From contig NZ_AP026972.1 of the NCBI RefSeq assembly GCF_027924105.1, positions 1,302,001 to 1,366,000 on the forward strand: 64,000 bases of DNA, given 5' to 3'. The translations under genes and the position numbers were made by a program. This DNA is from Polynucleobacter sp. KF022 (GTDB lineage Bacteria; Pseudomonadota; Gammaproteobacteria; Burkholderiales; Burkholderiaceae). Numbering within the stretch: position 1 is the stretch's first letter; each line of letters starts with the position of its first letter. The notes beneath the pieces are model-generated. The model worked only from the letters and a program-made list of their open reading frames with translations. It had not been told where the DNA came from and ran no database searches. This document shows positions 7,223 to 13,830 of this stretch, piece after piece.

Positions 7223-8092
7223 TTACTTGATGTAGCGTGTATAGATCACTTGCGTACCATCACGTGAGCAACCTTTAGCAACCAATTCATCGTAGAGCTT
7301 CTTCGCTAAGGCTAAGGCAGGCAATTCTAATTTCACTTTGTCAGCCTCTTCTAATGCGATACCTAAATCTTTTAAGAAGTGTTCTACATAAAAACCTGGA
7401 GCATAGTCCCCAACAATCATCTTCGCGCCCAGATTGAGTAACTGAAAGCCAGATGCAGCACCGCCACCAATTGACTCCATCACTGTTTCAGGATTAAGGC
7501 CTACTGATTTAGCGTAACCCAGACCTTCGCCTACACCCATGATAGTTCCAGCAATCACGATCTGGTTACACATCTTGGTATGTTGTCCAGCACCAGGGCC
7601 ACCCTGCAAGACCACATTGGCACCCATGATTTTTAGAATCGGGAGTACTGCATCAAAGTCAGCCTGCTTGCCACCCACCATGATGGAGAGCTTGGCATTG
7701 CGTGCGCCGATGTCACCACCAGATACAGGCGCATCCAAACTATGGCAACCACGCTTTTCCGCTTCATCGGCAATCTTCTTAGCCAAGGATGGGCTAGAAG
7801 TTGTCATGTCAATGAGATAGGCATTCTTGGCACGATCCAAAATATTGCCAGCCCCGAAGTACACCTCTTCAACATCAGATGGGTAACCCACCATCGTGAT
7901 GATGACATCAGACTCAGCTGCAAGATCACCAATGGTGTCAAACCACTTGGCACCCTTAGCCACCAAACCATCAGTCTTAGCTTTTGAGCGATTAAATACA
8001 TTTAAAGGGTGACCAGCAGCCAATATATGCCCCGCCATGCTTTGACCCATGATGCCAAGGCCAATAAAGCCCACTCTTAACTTATTACTCAT
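7223..8092 (-). CDS. NAD(P)-dependent 3-hydroxyacid dehydrogenase (tartronate semialdehyde reductase-like)
   Basis: This is a cytoplasmic beta-hydroxyacid dehydrogenase of about 289 residues, closest in appearance to 2-hydroxy-3-oxopropionate reductase (GlxR/GarR). The Rossmann motif GFIGLGIMG starts at residue 8. The substrate loop DAPVSGG and the catalytic-lysine motif GAGQHTKMCNQ are present. These enzymes reduce tartronate semialdehyde to glycerate or act on 3-hydroxyisobutyrate, and sequence alone does not settle the substrate. The ATG at 8092 is preferred over 8101 because AAGGG sits 9 nt upstream of it but touches the earlier one. It is downstream of, and on the same strand as, the VOC / HMG-CoA lyase / CoA-transferase genes, but no other glyoxylate-pathway gene is adjacent. 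Confidence 0.85.
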   Translation of the reverse strand: MSNKLRVGFIGLGIMGQSMAGHILAAGHPLNVFNRSKAKTDGLVAKGAKWFDTIGDLAAESDVIITMVGYPSDVEEVYFGAGNILDRAKNAYLIDMTTSSPSLAKKIADEAEKRGCHSLDAPVSGGDIGARNAKLSIMVGGKQADFDAVLPILKIMGANVVLQGGPGAGQHTKMCNQIVIAGTIMGVGEGLGYAKSVGLNPETVMESIGGGAASGFQLLNLGAKMIVGDYAPGFYVEHFLKDLGIALEEADKVKLELPALALAKKLYDELVAKGCSRDGTQVIYTRYIK

Positions 8093-8167
8093 TGATGTCA
8101 TCCCTTAGTAGTATTTTTAGGTAATTTCTATACCTGCTAATTATATTGTTCTACTGGGAATTCGTGT

Positions 8168-8353
8168 TTATTCGTCCCAAGGGAATCGAGCGCGTGATAG
8201 CTCTTCCATGATTTCACGTTTACTGAGATTTTTCTTTCGGGAGTCGTAAGAGCTCACTTGAGCCTCATCTGCTTTTTTTGAGGTTTCCGGCACAGAACTC
8301 TCCTTTTGGAGCTCTTCCCCATCTTTAGAGTCTCTTTCAGAATGATTGGCCAT
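8168..8353 (-). CDS. Hypothetical small charged protein (61 aa)
   Basis: Possible short gene of unknown function. The product is highly charged and low in hydrophobic residues for the first 40 positions. It ends in a predicted helix with KREIMEELSRARFPWDE. The well-formed C-terminal segment suggests a real protein rather than a chance frame, and it fits neatly between two same-strand genes with no overlap (31 nt after the VOC start, 75 nt before the reductase start). The ribosome-binding signal is weak. It could be a small adaptor-like protein. No function is proposed. Confidence 0.5.
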   Translation of the reverse strand: MANHSERDSKDGEELQKESSVPETSKKADEAQVSSYDSRKKNLSKREIMEELSRARFPWDE

Positions 8354-8384
8354 AACTCAGTATGCAATATTGATTTATACGCAA

Positions 8385-8777
8385 TTAGATTAACTCAGAA
8401 ATTTCAATCAGGTTTTGATCTGGGTCTCGCACATACACCGAGTTAATCTTTTGGGTTGCACCAGTGCGTATTACTGGGCCTTCAATAATGGGCCAAGCTT
8501 CGGCTGTGAGTTGTTCAATCACCTTTACCAATGGGCGATCAGCAATAAAACAAAGATCCAATGCTCCGGGCGTCGGAATATCGGCCTTAGGCTCAAACTC
8601 TTTACCCTTAATGTGCAAGTTGATTTTTTGATTTCCGAACTTAAATGCCTTGCGCTCTACTGGTGGTGTGCCGCCAACAAAAGATTCCAATTTCATACCC
8701 ATGACTCGGGTATAAAAGTCTACGCACTCTGCTTCCTTGGCAGTGGTGAGCACTAAGTGATCTAAATGGTCAATCAT
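8385..8777 (-). CDS. VOC (glyoxalase/dioxygenase) family protein
   Basis: A 130-residue vicinal-oxygen-chelate protein. The start IDHLDHLVLTT carries the first metal histidine (H7), and the end VYVRDPDQNLIEIS carries the final acidic ligand (E in LIEIS). DFYTRVMGMKLE is the typical helix after strand one. VOC members are glyoxalases, dioxygenases, epimerases or resistance proteins, and the substrate cannot be read here. It lies 14 nt downstream of the HMG-CoA lyase-like gene and has a GGGGATAG ribosome-binding signal, so it is probably co-transcribed with it and the CoA-transferase. Confidence 0.82.
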   Translation of the reverse strand: MIDHLDHLVLTTAKEAECVDFYTRVMGMKLESFVGGTPPVERKAFKFGNQKINLHIKGKEFEPKADIPTPGALDLCFIADRPLVKVIEQLTAEAWPIIEGPVIRTGATQKINSVYVRDPDQNLIEISELI

Positions 8778-8791
8778 GATCTATCCCCTAT

Positions 8792-9727
8792 TTATTGAGC
8801 ACGGCGTAATTCATCTACGTAACTTGGCTCTGGATGCAATGTGTAAGTACTACCTGCCTTAGCCACTTGGCCAGGAACCTCGTGCCCGACAATCTTTGGT
8901 AACTCTTTTGCGAGCTGTAACAACTTAGGAATGTTCATGCCAGTGTCATACCCCATTGCATCAAGCATATGAATGGCGTCTTCACTAGAGATATTGCCAC
9001 TTGCTCCCGGCGCATATGGGCAGCCACCAAGACCGCCCAAGGAACCATCAAAGCGCACAATGCCAGATTGCACTGCAGCTAGAACATTGGCTAAGCCCAT
9101 GCCTCTGGTGTTATGGAAATGCAAGGTCAGCTGCAAATTAGGAAAACGTTTTTGCAATACATCACTCATCTTTTTAACTTGATCAGGATTGGCCATCCCC
9201 GTTGTATCGCAAATGGTTAGCCCTCTCACGCCCAGATCAGCAAAGCGTTGTGCAAATTGCTCAACTACTGTTTGAGGAACTTCGCCCTCCATGGGGCATC
9301 CAAAGCAAGTTGATAGCGAAACATTAATAGGCGTTCTGCCATCAACATATTGAATGACTTCTGCGAGTCCCGCAAAGCTTTTTTCTCTTCCCATTCTGAG
9401 ATTGGCCAAGTTATGCGTCTCAGATGTAGACATCACAAGATTGAATTCATCGGCTTTAGATTCAAAGGCGCGTTCTGCGCCTCTTAAATTAGGAACTAGC
9501 ACGGTGTACTCGACTCCCGGTACTCGTTTAATACGACCCATCACCTCTTCAGCGTCACGCAGCATAGGGATTGCCTTGGGAGAAGTAAATGAGGTCACTT
9601 CAATTTTGGCAAAACCACAATCACTGAGCTCATTGACTAACTTCACTTTGTCATCAGTCGGAATAAAGTGAGGCTCAATCTGAAAGCCATCCCTGGTTAC
9701 TACGTCATTAAAATAAATTCTGGTCAT
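8792..9727 (-). CDS. Hydroxymethylglutaryl-CoA lyase-like enzyme (HMGL/DRE-TIM family)
   Basis: A 311-residue TIM-barrel lyase that would cleave 3-hydroxy-3-methylglutaryl-CoA to acetyl-CoA and acetoacetate, or a similar (3-hydroxyacyl)-CoA such as citramalyl-CoA. The start NDVVTRDGFQ corresponds to the DxxxRDG metal/catalytic strand. LTLHFHNTRG gives the HxH metal ligands, and GGLGGCPYAPGASGN contains the signature catalytic cysteine. The neighbouring CaiB-type CoA-transferase could supply the CoA ester. A 72-nt A-rich leader separates the two genes. Leucine degradation genes (liu/mcc) are not in the window, so a role other than leucine catabolism is equally possible. Confidence 0.85.
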   Translation of the reverse strand: MTRIYFNDVVTRDGFQIEPHFIPTDDKVKLVNELSDCGFAKIEVTSFTSPKAIPMLRDAEEVMGRIKRVPGVEYTVLVPNLRGAERAFESKADEFNLVMSTSETHNLANLRMGREKSFAGLAEVIQYVDGRTPINVSLSTCFGCPMEGEVPQTVVEQFAQRFADLGVRGLTICDTTGMANPDQVKKMSDVLQKRFPNLQLTLHFHNTRGMGLANVLAAVQSGIVRFDGSLGGLGGCPYAPGASGNISSEDAIHMLDAMGYDTGMNIPKLLQLAKELPKIVGHEVPGQVAKAGSTYTLHPEPSYVDELRRAQ

Positions 9728-9799
9728 ATTTTTCGCTTTGCTTATCTATTTCTTCATTTTGCATTTTGGTTTTTGCTTTTTACTTTGTTTTTTATTCTT

Positions 9800-10993
9800 T
9801 TATTTCGTAAATGCAATGCCGCGCTCTTTTAAAGAAGCGACTTGATCGTTGGTTAGACCGATACTCTTTAAGATCTCATCAGTGTTCTGACCGATATCCG
9901 GAGCAAGTGTCTTAATAGAGCCTGGTGTGCGAGATAGCTTGGGAATAACTCCAGGCACATCAAGCTTAGATCCATCTTGCATCTGAATAGTCTGAATATT
10001 CTCCCTGGCTTTGTAATGTGGATCGCTAGCGATATCAGCAACGGTATAAATCCGCCCCGCCGGCACAGCCACTGCATCGAGAGCCTCTAATGCCTGCGCA
10101 GTGCTTACTGTTTTAGTCCATTCACCAATTGCATGATCCAACTCAGCCACTCGCTTCACGCGACCATCGTTATTCTCTAATTGCGGATCATTGCCCAAAT
10201 CATCGCGGCCAATCACAGTCATCAAGCGTTTGAAAATACTATCGCCGTTCCCAGCAACCAATACGTAGCCGCCGTCTGCGCACTGATAGGCGTTGGTTGG
10301 AGCTATGCCTGGCAAGGCACTGCCTGCTGCTTGTCGAACTTCACCAAACGCACTGTACTCAGGCAGGAGACTCTCCATGCAGTTAAATACCGCCTCATAT
10401 AAAGCGATATCAATAATTTGACCTTTGCCACTAATGTGTCGCTCTTGCAGCGCCAACAAAATACCAATCACGCCATGCAAAGAGGCCAAGGTATCGCCAA
10501 TACTGATACCTACACGAACTGGCACCCTGCCAGGCTCAGCAGTGAGATGACGTAAGCCACCCATGGCTTCTGCTACCACACCAAAGCCCGGTTTATCTTT
10601 ATAAGGACCAGTTTGTCCGTAACCACTAATACGAAGAACAATCAACTTCGGATTGAGCTCAAGTAATTTTTCCGGATCAAGACCCCAACCTTCTAATGTT
10701 CCAGGACGAAAGTTTTCAATTAATACATCCGCTTCTTTAACTAAAGTTCTGACGATGTCCTGCGCTTCTATTTGCCTTAAGTCCAAAGAGAGGGAACGTT
10801 TATTACGTGACTGCACTTGCCACCAAACAGATGTGCCATCTTTTAATAGTCGCCACTTACGCAATGCATCTCCAACTTTAGGTGGCTCGATCTTAATGAC
10901 ATCAGCCCCAAAATCAGCCAATGTTTTAGCGGCAAATGGCCCAGCAATTAGCTGCCCCATTTCAACCACCTTTAACTTTGCTAACGGCTCCAT
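9800..10993 (-). CDS. CaiB/BaiF family (type III) CoA-transferase
   Basis: A 397-residue type III CoA-transferase that moves CoA between carboxylic acids, typically from succinyl-CoA. The N-terminus LAKLKVVEMGQLIAGPFAAK and the downstream GADVIKIEPP are family hallmarks. RNKRSLSLDLR, IENFRPGTLEGWGL and the GISIGDTLASLHG segment with its candidate catalytic aspartate follow in order. The ATG has a strong GAGGGGA signal. Downstream on the same strand is the HMG-CoA lyase-like gene, which suggests activation of a branched hydroxy-acid followed by C-C cleavage. A LysR regulator is divergently encoded 112 nt away and is the likely controller. The acid substrate is unknown. Confidence 0.88.
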   Translation of the reverse strand: MEPLAKLKVVEMGQLIAGPFAAKTLADFGADVIKIEPPKVGDALRKWRLLKDGTSVWWQVQSRNKRSLSLDLRQIEAQDIVRTLVKEADVLIENFRPGTLEGWGLDPEKLLELNPKLIVLRISGYGQTGPYKDKPGFGVVAEAMGGLRHLTAEPGRVPVRVGISIGDTLASLHGVIGILLALQERHISGKGQIIDIALYEAVFNCMESLLPEYSAFGEVRQAAGSALPGIAPTNAYQCADGGYVLVAGNGDSIFKRLMTVIGRDDLGNDPQLENNDGRVKRVAELDHAIGEWTKTVSTAQALEALDAVAVPAGRIYTVADIASDPHYKARENIQTIQMQDGSKLDVPGVIPKLSRTPGSIKTLAPDIGQNTDEILKSIGLTNDQVASLKERGIAFTK

Positions 10994-11105
10994 TACTTCC
11001 CCTCAAATCGGTTTTATAGAAAGTTACCCTTCTTCAATAGAGCTGAAAATTGCTATTTTGAGGTCTAACCTTCTCATTTTGCGAAGGTATGGGTAGAATT
11101 ACCAC

Positions 11106-12008
11106 ATGAAATCGCCGCTAAACCCCGCCAGAGTTGACTTTGTTACCCTCAAGCTCTTCTGCGCCATCGTCCAGTCCGGCAGCATTACTAAGGGCGCAAA
11201 TGAGTGCAACCTAGCCCTGTCAGCAGCCAGCAGACGGATATCTGAGTTTGAGGAAACTGTCGGCATGGCGCTTCTGGATCGATCCGTCAAAGGCGTCACT
11301 CTGACGCATGCAGGCCACGCCGTAATGCAACATGCTTTGCGCTTGTTTCAGGGTTTTGAACAACTCAGCAATGAATTGAGTGAATACTCTAAAGGCGTTA
11401 AGGGTCATGTAAGACTTTGGGCCAATATGTCCGCCTTAACGGAGTTTCTGCCATCAGCATTAGCAAGCTTTTTAAAAGACTATCCAGAAATACAGGTTGA
11501 AGTGGAAGAGCAACTCAGCGGAGATATCGTAAGAGCCCTGATGGATGGCATTGCGGATATCGGTGTATTTGCTGAAGGCCCCATCACCACCGGATTAGAA
11601 ACTCACATCATGGGCAAAGATCAGCTGGTGATTGCCTGCAGCAAGGATCATCCTTTAAGCAAAAGAAAAAGTATTTCATTTGAAGAATGTCTTGCATATG
11701 ATTTTGTAGGGCTTAATCGAGGTAGCTCACTTCTTGAACTCACTTCACGTAGCGCCGAGAAATTAGGCAAGCAAATGAGTTTACGTATCCAGGTTCGTAG
11801 CTACGATGCGATGTGCCAGATGATTGCTGTCAATCTAGGGATTGGTGTGTTACCTATTCAGGCATGCGCTGCTCAAATCAAAGCCATGGGCTTGAAGACT
11901 GTTCAATTAGAAGATGCATGGGCAAAACGCAACTTATTGGTAGCAACCAAGGCGGGAATTAACCATTCCCCGGCAACCAAACTACTCAGCCATCACCTGC
12001 TGGGGTAA
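11106..12008 (+). CDS. LysR-type transcriptional regulator
   Basis: A 300-residue LysR regulator. The winged helix-turn-helix occupies about residues 8-68 (LFCAIVQSGSITKGANECNL, AASRRISEFEE). The ligand-binding domain covers about 95-298, with the usual MIAVNLGIGVLP segment near 240. It is divergent from the CoA-transferase operon, which is the classic arrangement for autoregulated LysR control of a catabolic operon. The inducer would probably be the acid or CoA ester handled by that operon. No specific T-N11-A operator was identified with certainty in the 112-nt intergenic region. Confidence 0.9.
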   Translation: MKSPLNPARVDFVTLKLFCAIVQSGSITKGANECNLALSAASRRISEFEETVGMALLDRSVKGVTLTHAGHAVMQHALRLFQGFEQLSNELSEYSKGVKGHVRLWANMSALTEFLPSALASFLKDYPEIQVEVEEQLSGDIVRALMDGIADIGVFAEGPITTGLETHIMGKDQLVIACSKDHPLSKRKSISFEECLAYDFVGLNRGSSLLELTSRSAEKLGKQMSLRIQVRSYDAMCQMIAVNLGIGVLPIQACAAQIKAMGLKTVQLEDAWAKRNLLVATKAGINHSPATKLLSHHLLG

Positions 12009-12091
12009 TAGAGTTCCTTGTAAATGCTTGAGTGAATTTATCAAGCGCTTATTTTCAGGACGCTGCCATTAAATAGGCATAAGATGAACTT

Positions 12092-12328
12092 ATGACCATT
12101 TTATTTCTACTACTTTCTCCAGCATTATTTGCTTTGTTCTGGATTGTTCGATTTCAGATCTGTAGCGCTCGCCGAAGGCGCCTTATAGATACCTATGGTA
12201 TTGACTCTAAAAAACTCAGAAAATTAAGTTGCAAGGAAGTCACCAAACTTCGTAAGCAAATTGAAGAATTGGAAGAAAAGAAAGATGCTTTTGGCCTTGA
12301 ATCGATTGTTCGGCCATACAGGCCATAA
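12092..12328 (+). CDS. Hypothetical single-span membrane protein (78 aa)
   Basis: I do not recognise this protein. Residues 2-22 form one hydrophobic helix (ILFLLLSPALFALFWIV), followed by a positively charged CSARRRR stretch. A helical, probably coiled-coil segment (KEVTKLRKQIEELEEKKDA) comes next. The positive-inside rule predicts a periplasmic N-terminus and a cytoplasmic tail. The ribosome-binding site is weak. It sits between a LysR gene and a universal stress protein gene, all on the + strand, but the gaps (83 and 78 nt) do not require an operon. Confidence 0.55.
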   Translation: MTILFLLLSPALFALFWIVRFQICSARRRRLIDTYGIDSKKLRKLSCKEVTKLRKQIEELEEKKDAFGLESIVRPYRP

Positions 12329-12406
12329 AACAGCCCACAATCATTGTTGACTAGACCTATTTGACTTAAACTGAACAAAAGTAATTTAAATAAAGAAAGG
12401 GTAAAA

Positions 12407-12832
12407 ATGAAAGTACTACTTCCTGTGGATGGCTCTAAATCCTCATTGAATGCCGCTAAATATGTTGCCAAAATGGCCAAGAACTCTCGCAGCTCTGTAA
12501 CTGTGACTCTGGTCAGCGTTCACGATGACATTGGTCTTGGCCACGTTAAACAATTCGTAGCCAAAAACGTAGTTGATGACTACCTACGCGAAGTAAGCGA
12601 AAAAGAATTAAAACCAGCGCAAAAAGTATTGGATGCAGCTGGGGTTAAACACAATATGGCTATTAAACGCGGTCAGATCTCATCAGAAATCATTACCCTG
12701 GCTAATAAAGACAAAGTAGATATGATTGTGATGGGTGTTAAAGGTCGCAGTGGTATTTTGGATGTTCTGGTTGGTTCAGTTGCTCAGCGTGTTTCTAGCT
12801 CAGCAAAGCAGCCTGTTTTATTAGTAAAGTAA
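12407..12832 (+). CDS. Universal stress protein (UspA family)
   Basis: A single-domain 141-residue UspA protein, cytoplasmic and probably dimeric. The start KVLLPVDGSKSS and the ATP-binding motif G-x2-G-x9-G-S (MGVKGRSGILDVLVGSVAQR, about residues 110-129) are intact, so nucleotide binding is expected. AAAGGG lies 6 nt before the ATG. It is probably monocistronic: an 11-bp perfect hairpin lies 26 nt after the stop. USPs respond to starvation and oxidative or envelope stress. A second USP domain is encoded within the TerC fusion at 20321-20830. Confidence 0.93.
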   Translation: MKVLLPVDGSKSSLNAAKYVAKMAKNSRSSVTVTLVSVHDDIGLGHVKQFVAKNVVDDYLREVSEKELKPAQKVLDAAGVKHNMAIKRGQISSEIITLANKDKVDMIVMGVKGRSGILDVLVGSVAQRVSSSAKQPVLLVK

Positions 12833-12857
12833 TTTCTGCTTGTTGAATGTCTATTTT

Positions 12858-12882
12858 AGTTGGTCGCCAGCGGCGACCAACT
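12858..12882 (+). other. Perfect 11-bp hairpin downstream of the usp gene
   Basis: Stem 12858-12868 pairs perfectly with 12872-12882 around a 3-nt loop (AGC). No T-tract follows on the + strand, and only TAAAATAG follows on the minus strand. It may be an mRNA 3'-end stabiliser or an atypical terminator for the usp gene. Confidence 0.5.
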
Positions 12883-12943
12883 GTACTGACCGCACCATTC
12901 ATCTACAGCGTTAGCCCCTCAAGAAACTCTACGCACATAGCAG

Positions 12944-13480
12944 ATGGTGAAAATCTCCCCAACCCGTTCAACGCTTGTTTTCATTGACTTACAAAGTCGA
13001 TTAATGCCTGCTATTCATCAAAGGGAAGATGTTCTCAAACAATGCATCAGGATCGCTCAGATCGCCAAGCTATTAGACATCCCCATCATTGGCACTGAAC
13101 AAAGCCCCCAAAGCCTGGGTCACAACGTTGATGCAATTACCCAATATTGCGAAACGACAGTAGCGAAAGAGCATTTTGATGCTTGCCAAGACGGACTAAT
13201 CAATGCGCTATCCAAAAATAGAGAGCAACTGATTTTGGCGGGATGCGAGACTCACGTATGCGTCATGCAAACTGCTCTAGAACTCTTGCGGCAGAACTTT
13301 AAGGTTTCGATTTTGGTTGATGCAATTGGCTCACGTCGTTCTCTTGATCGAGATATTGCTCTGCATCGACTTGGCTCAGCCGGAGCTTCTCTTCTTACGG
13401 TTGAGATGCTGGCTTTTGAATGGCTAGGAAGCGCCTCTAATGAATCATTTAAAAAAGCATTAGAGATTATTAAATCGTAA
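12944..13480 (+). CDS. Isochorismatase-family cysteine hydrolase (YcaC-like)
   Basis: A 178-residue cysteine hydrolase of the isochorismatase/nicotinamidase superfamily. The catalytic triad is visible: D15 (FIDLQ), K75 (VAKEHF) and C106 (GCETHVCVMQTA). The overall pattern resembles YcaC-type hydrolases of unknown substrate rather than nicotinamidase, because the extra metal-binding histidines of PncA are not apparent. It is encoded alone. The convergent PII-like gene starts 26 nt beyond its stop on the other strand. The ribosome-binding site is poor. Confidence 0.88.
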   Translation: MVKISPTRSTLVFIDLQSRLMPAIHQREDVLKQCIRIAQIAKLLDIPIIGTEQSPQSLGHNVDAITQYCETTVAKEHFDACQDGLINALSKNREQLILAGCETHVCVMQTALELLRQNFKVSILVDAIGSRRSLDRDIALHRLGSAGASLLTVEMLAFEWLGSASNESFKKALEIIKS

Positions 13481-13506
13481 GCTTAGATTTGATTAAGTCG
13501 GTCGAT

Positions 13507-13830
13507 TTAGCCAGTTGACTTAGCAATAAAGAATGCTTTTGGTACTGGAGTGCACCACACGACACCATCACCCACTTGGCCCGTCTGACATACCGTGACG
13601 ATACGATCCATAAGCACTTCAGCAGCTTCATCATTGCAAATAATCTCTACTCTCACTTTTGCTGAGTAGTCAGTTAACTCATCTTTGATATTCGCCTTAC
13701 TGGTTTTTGAAGGCGCGCTACAGCCCTCTACCTTAGTAACTGTCATCCCCGGAAACCCAGGAGTCTCCATGAGAGCCGTTCTGAGAGCAGGTAATTTATT
13801 TGGGCGAATCACCGCCTTGACTTCCATCAT
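13507..13830 (-). CDS. PII-like signalling protein linked to an RND metal efflux operon
   Basis: A 107-residue protein with the GlnB/PII fold pattern: EVKAVIRPNKLPALRTAL at the start, GMTVTKVEG, then KVRVEIICND and TGQVGDGVVWCTPV. The last segment is the B-loop/C-terminal part of PII (TGKIGDGKIF in GlnB). The T-loop region (about 40-55) is short and lacks the uridylylated tyrosine, so it is not a standard nitrogen regulator. It is the last gene of the efflux operon and its ATG overlaps the end of the RND gene, so it is translationally coupled. PII-like proteins beside metal transporters are thought to sense metals or nucleotides, but its role here is inference. Confidence 0.82.
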   Translation of the reverse strand: MMEVKAVIRPNKLPALRTALMETPGFPGMTVTKVEGCSAPSKTSKANIKDELTDYSAKVRVEIICNDEAAEVLMDRIVTVCQTGQVGDGVVWCTPVPKAFFIAKSTG

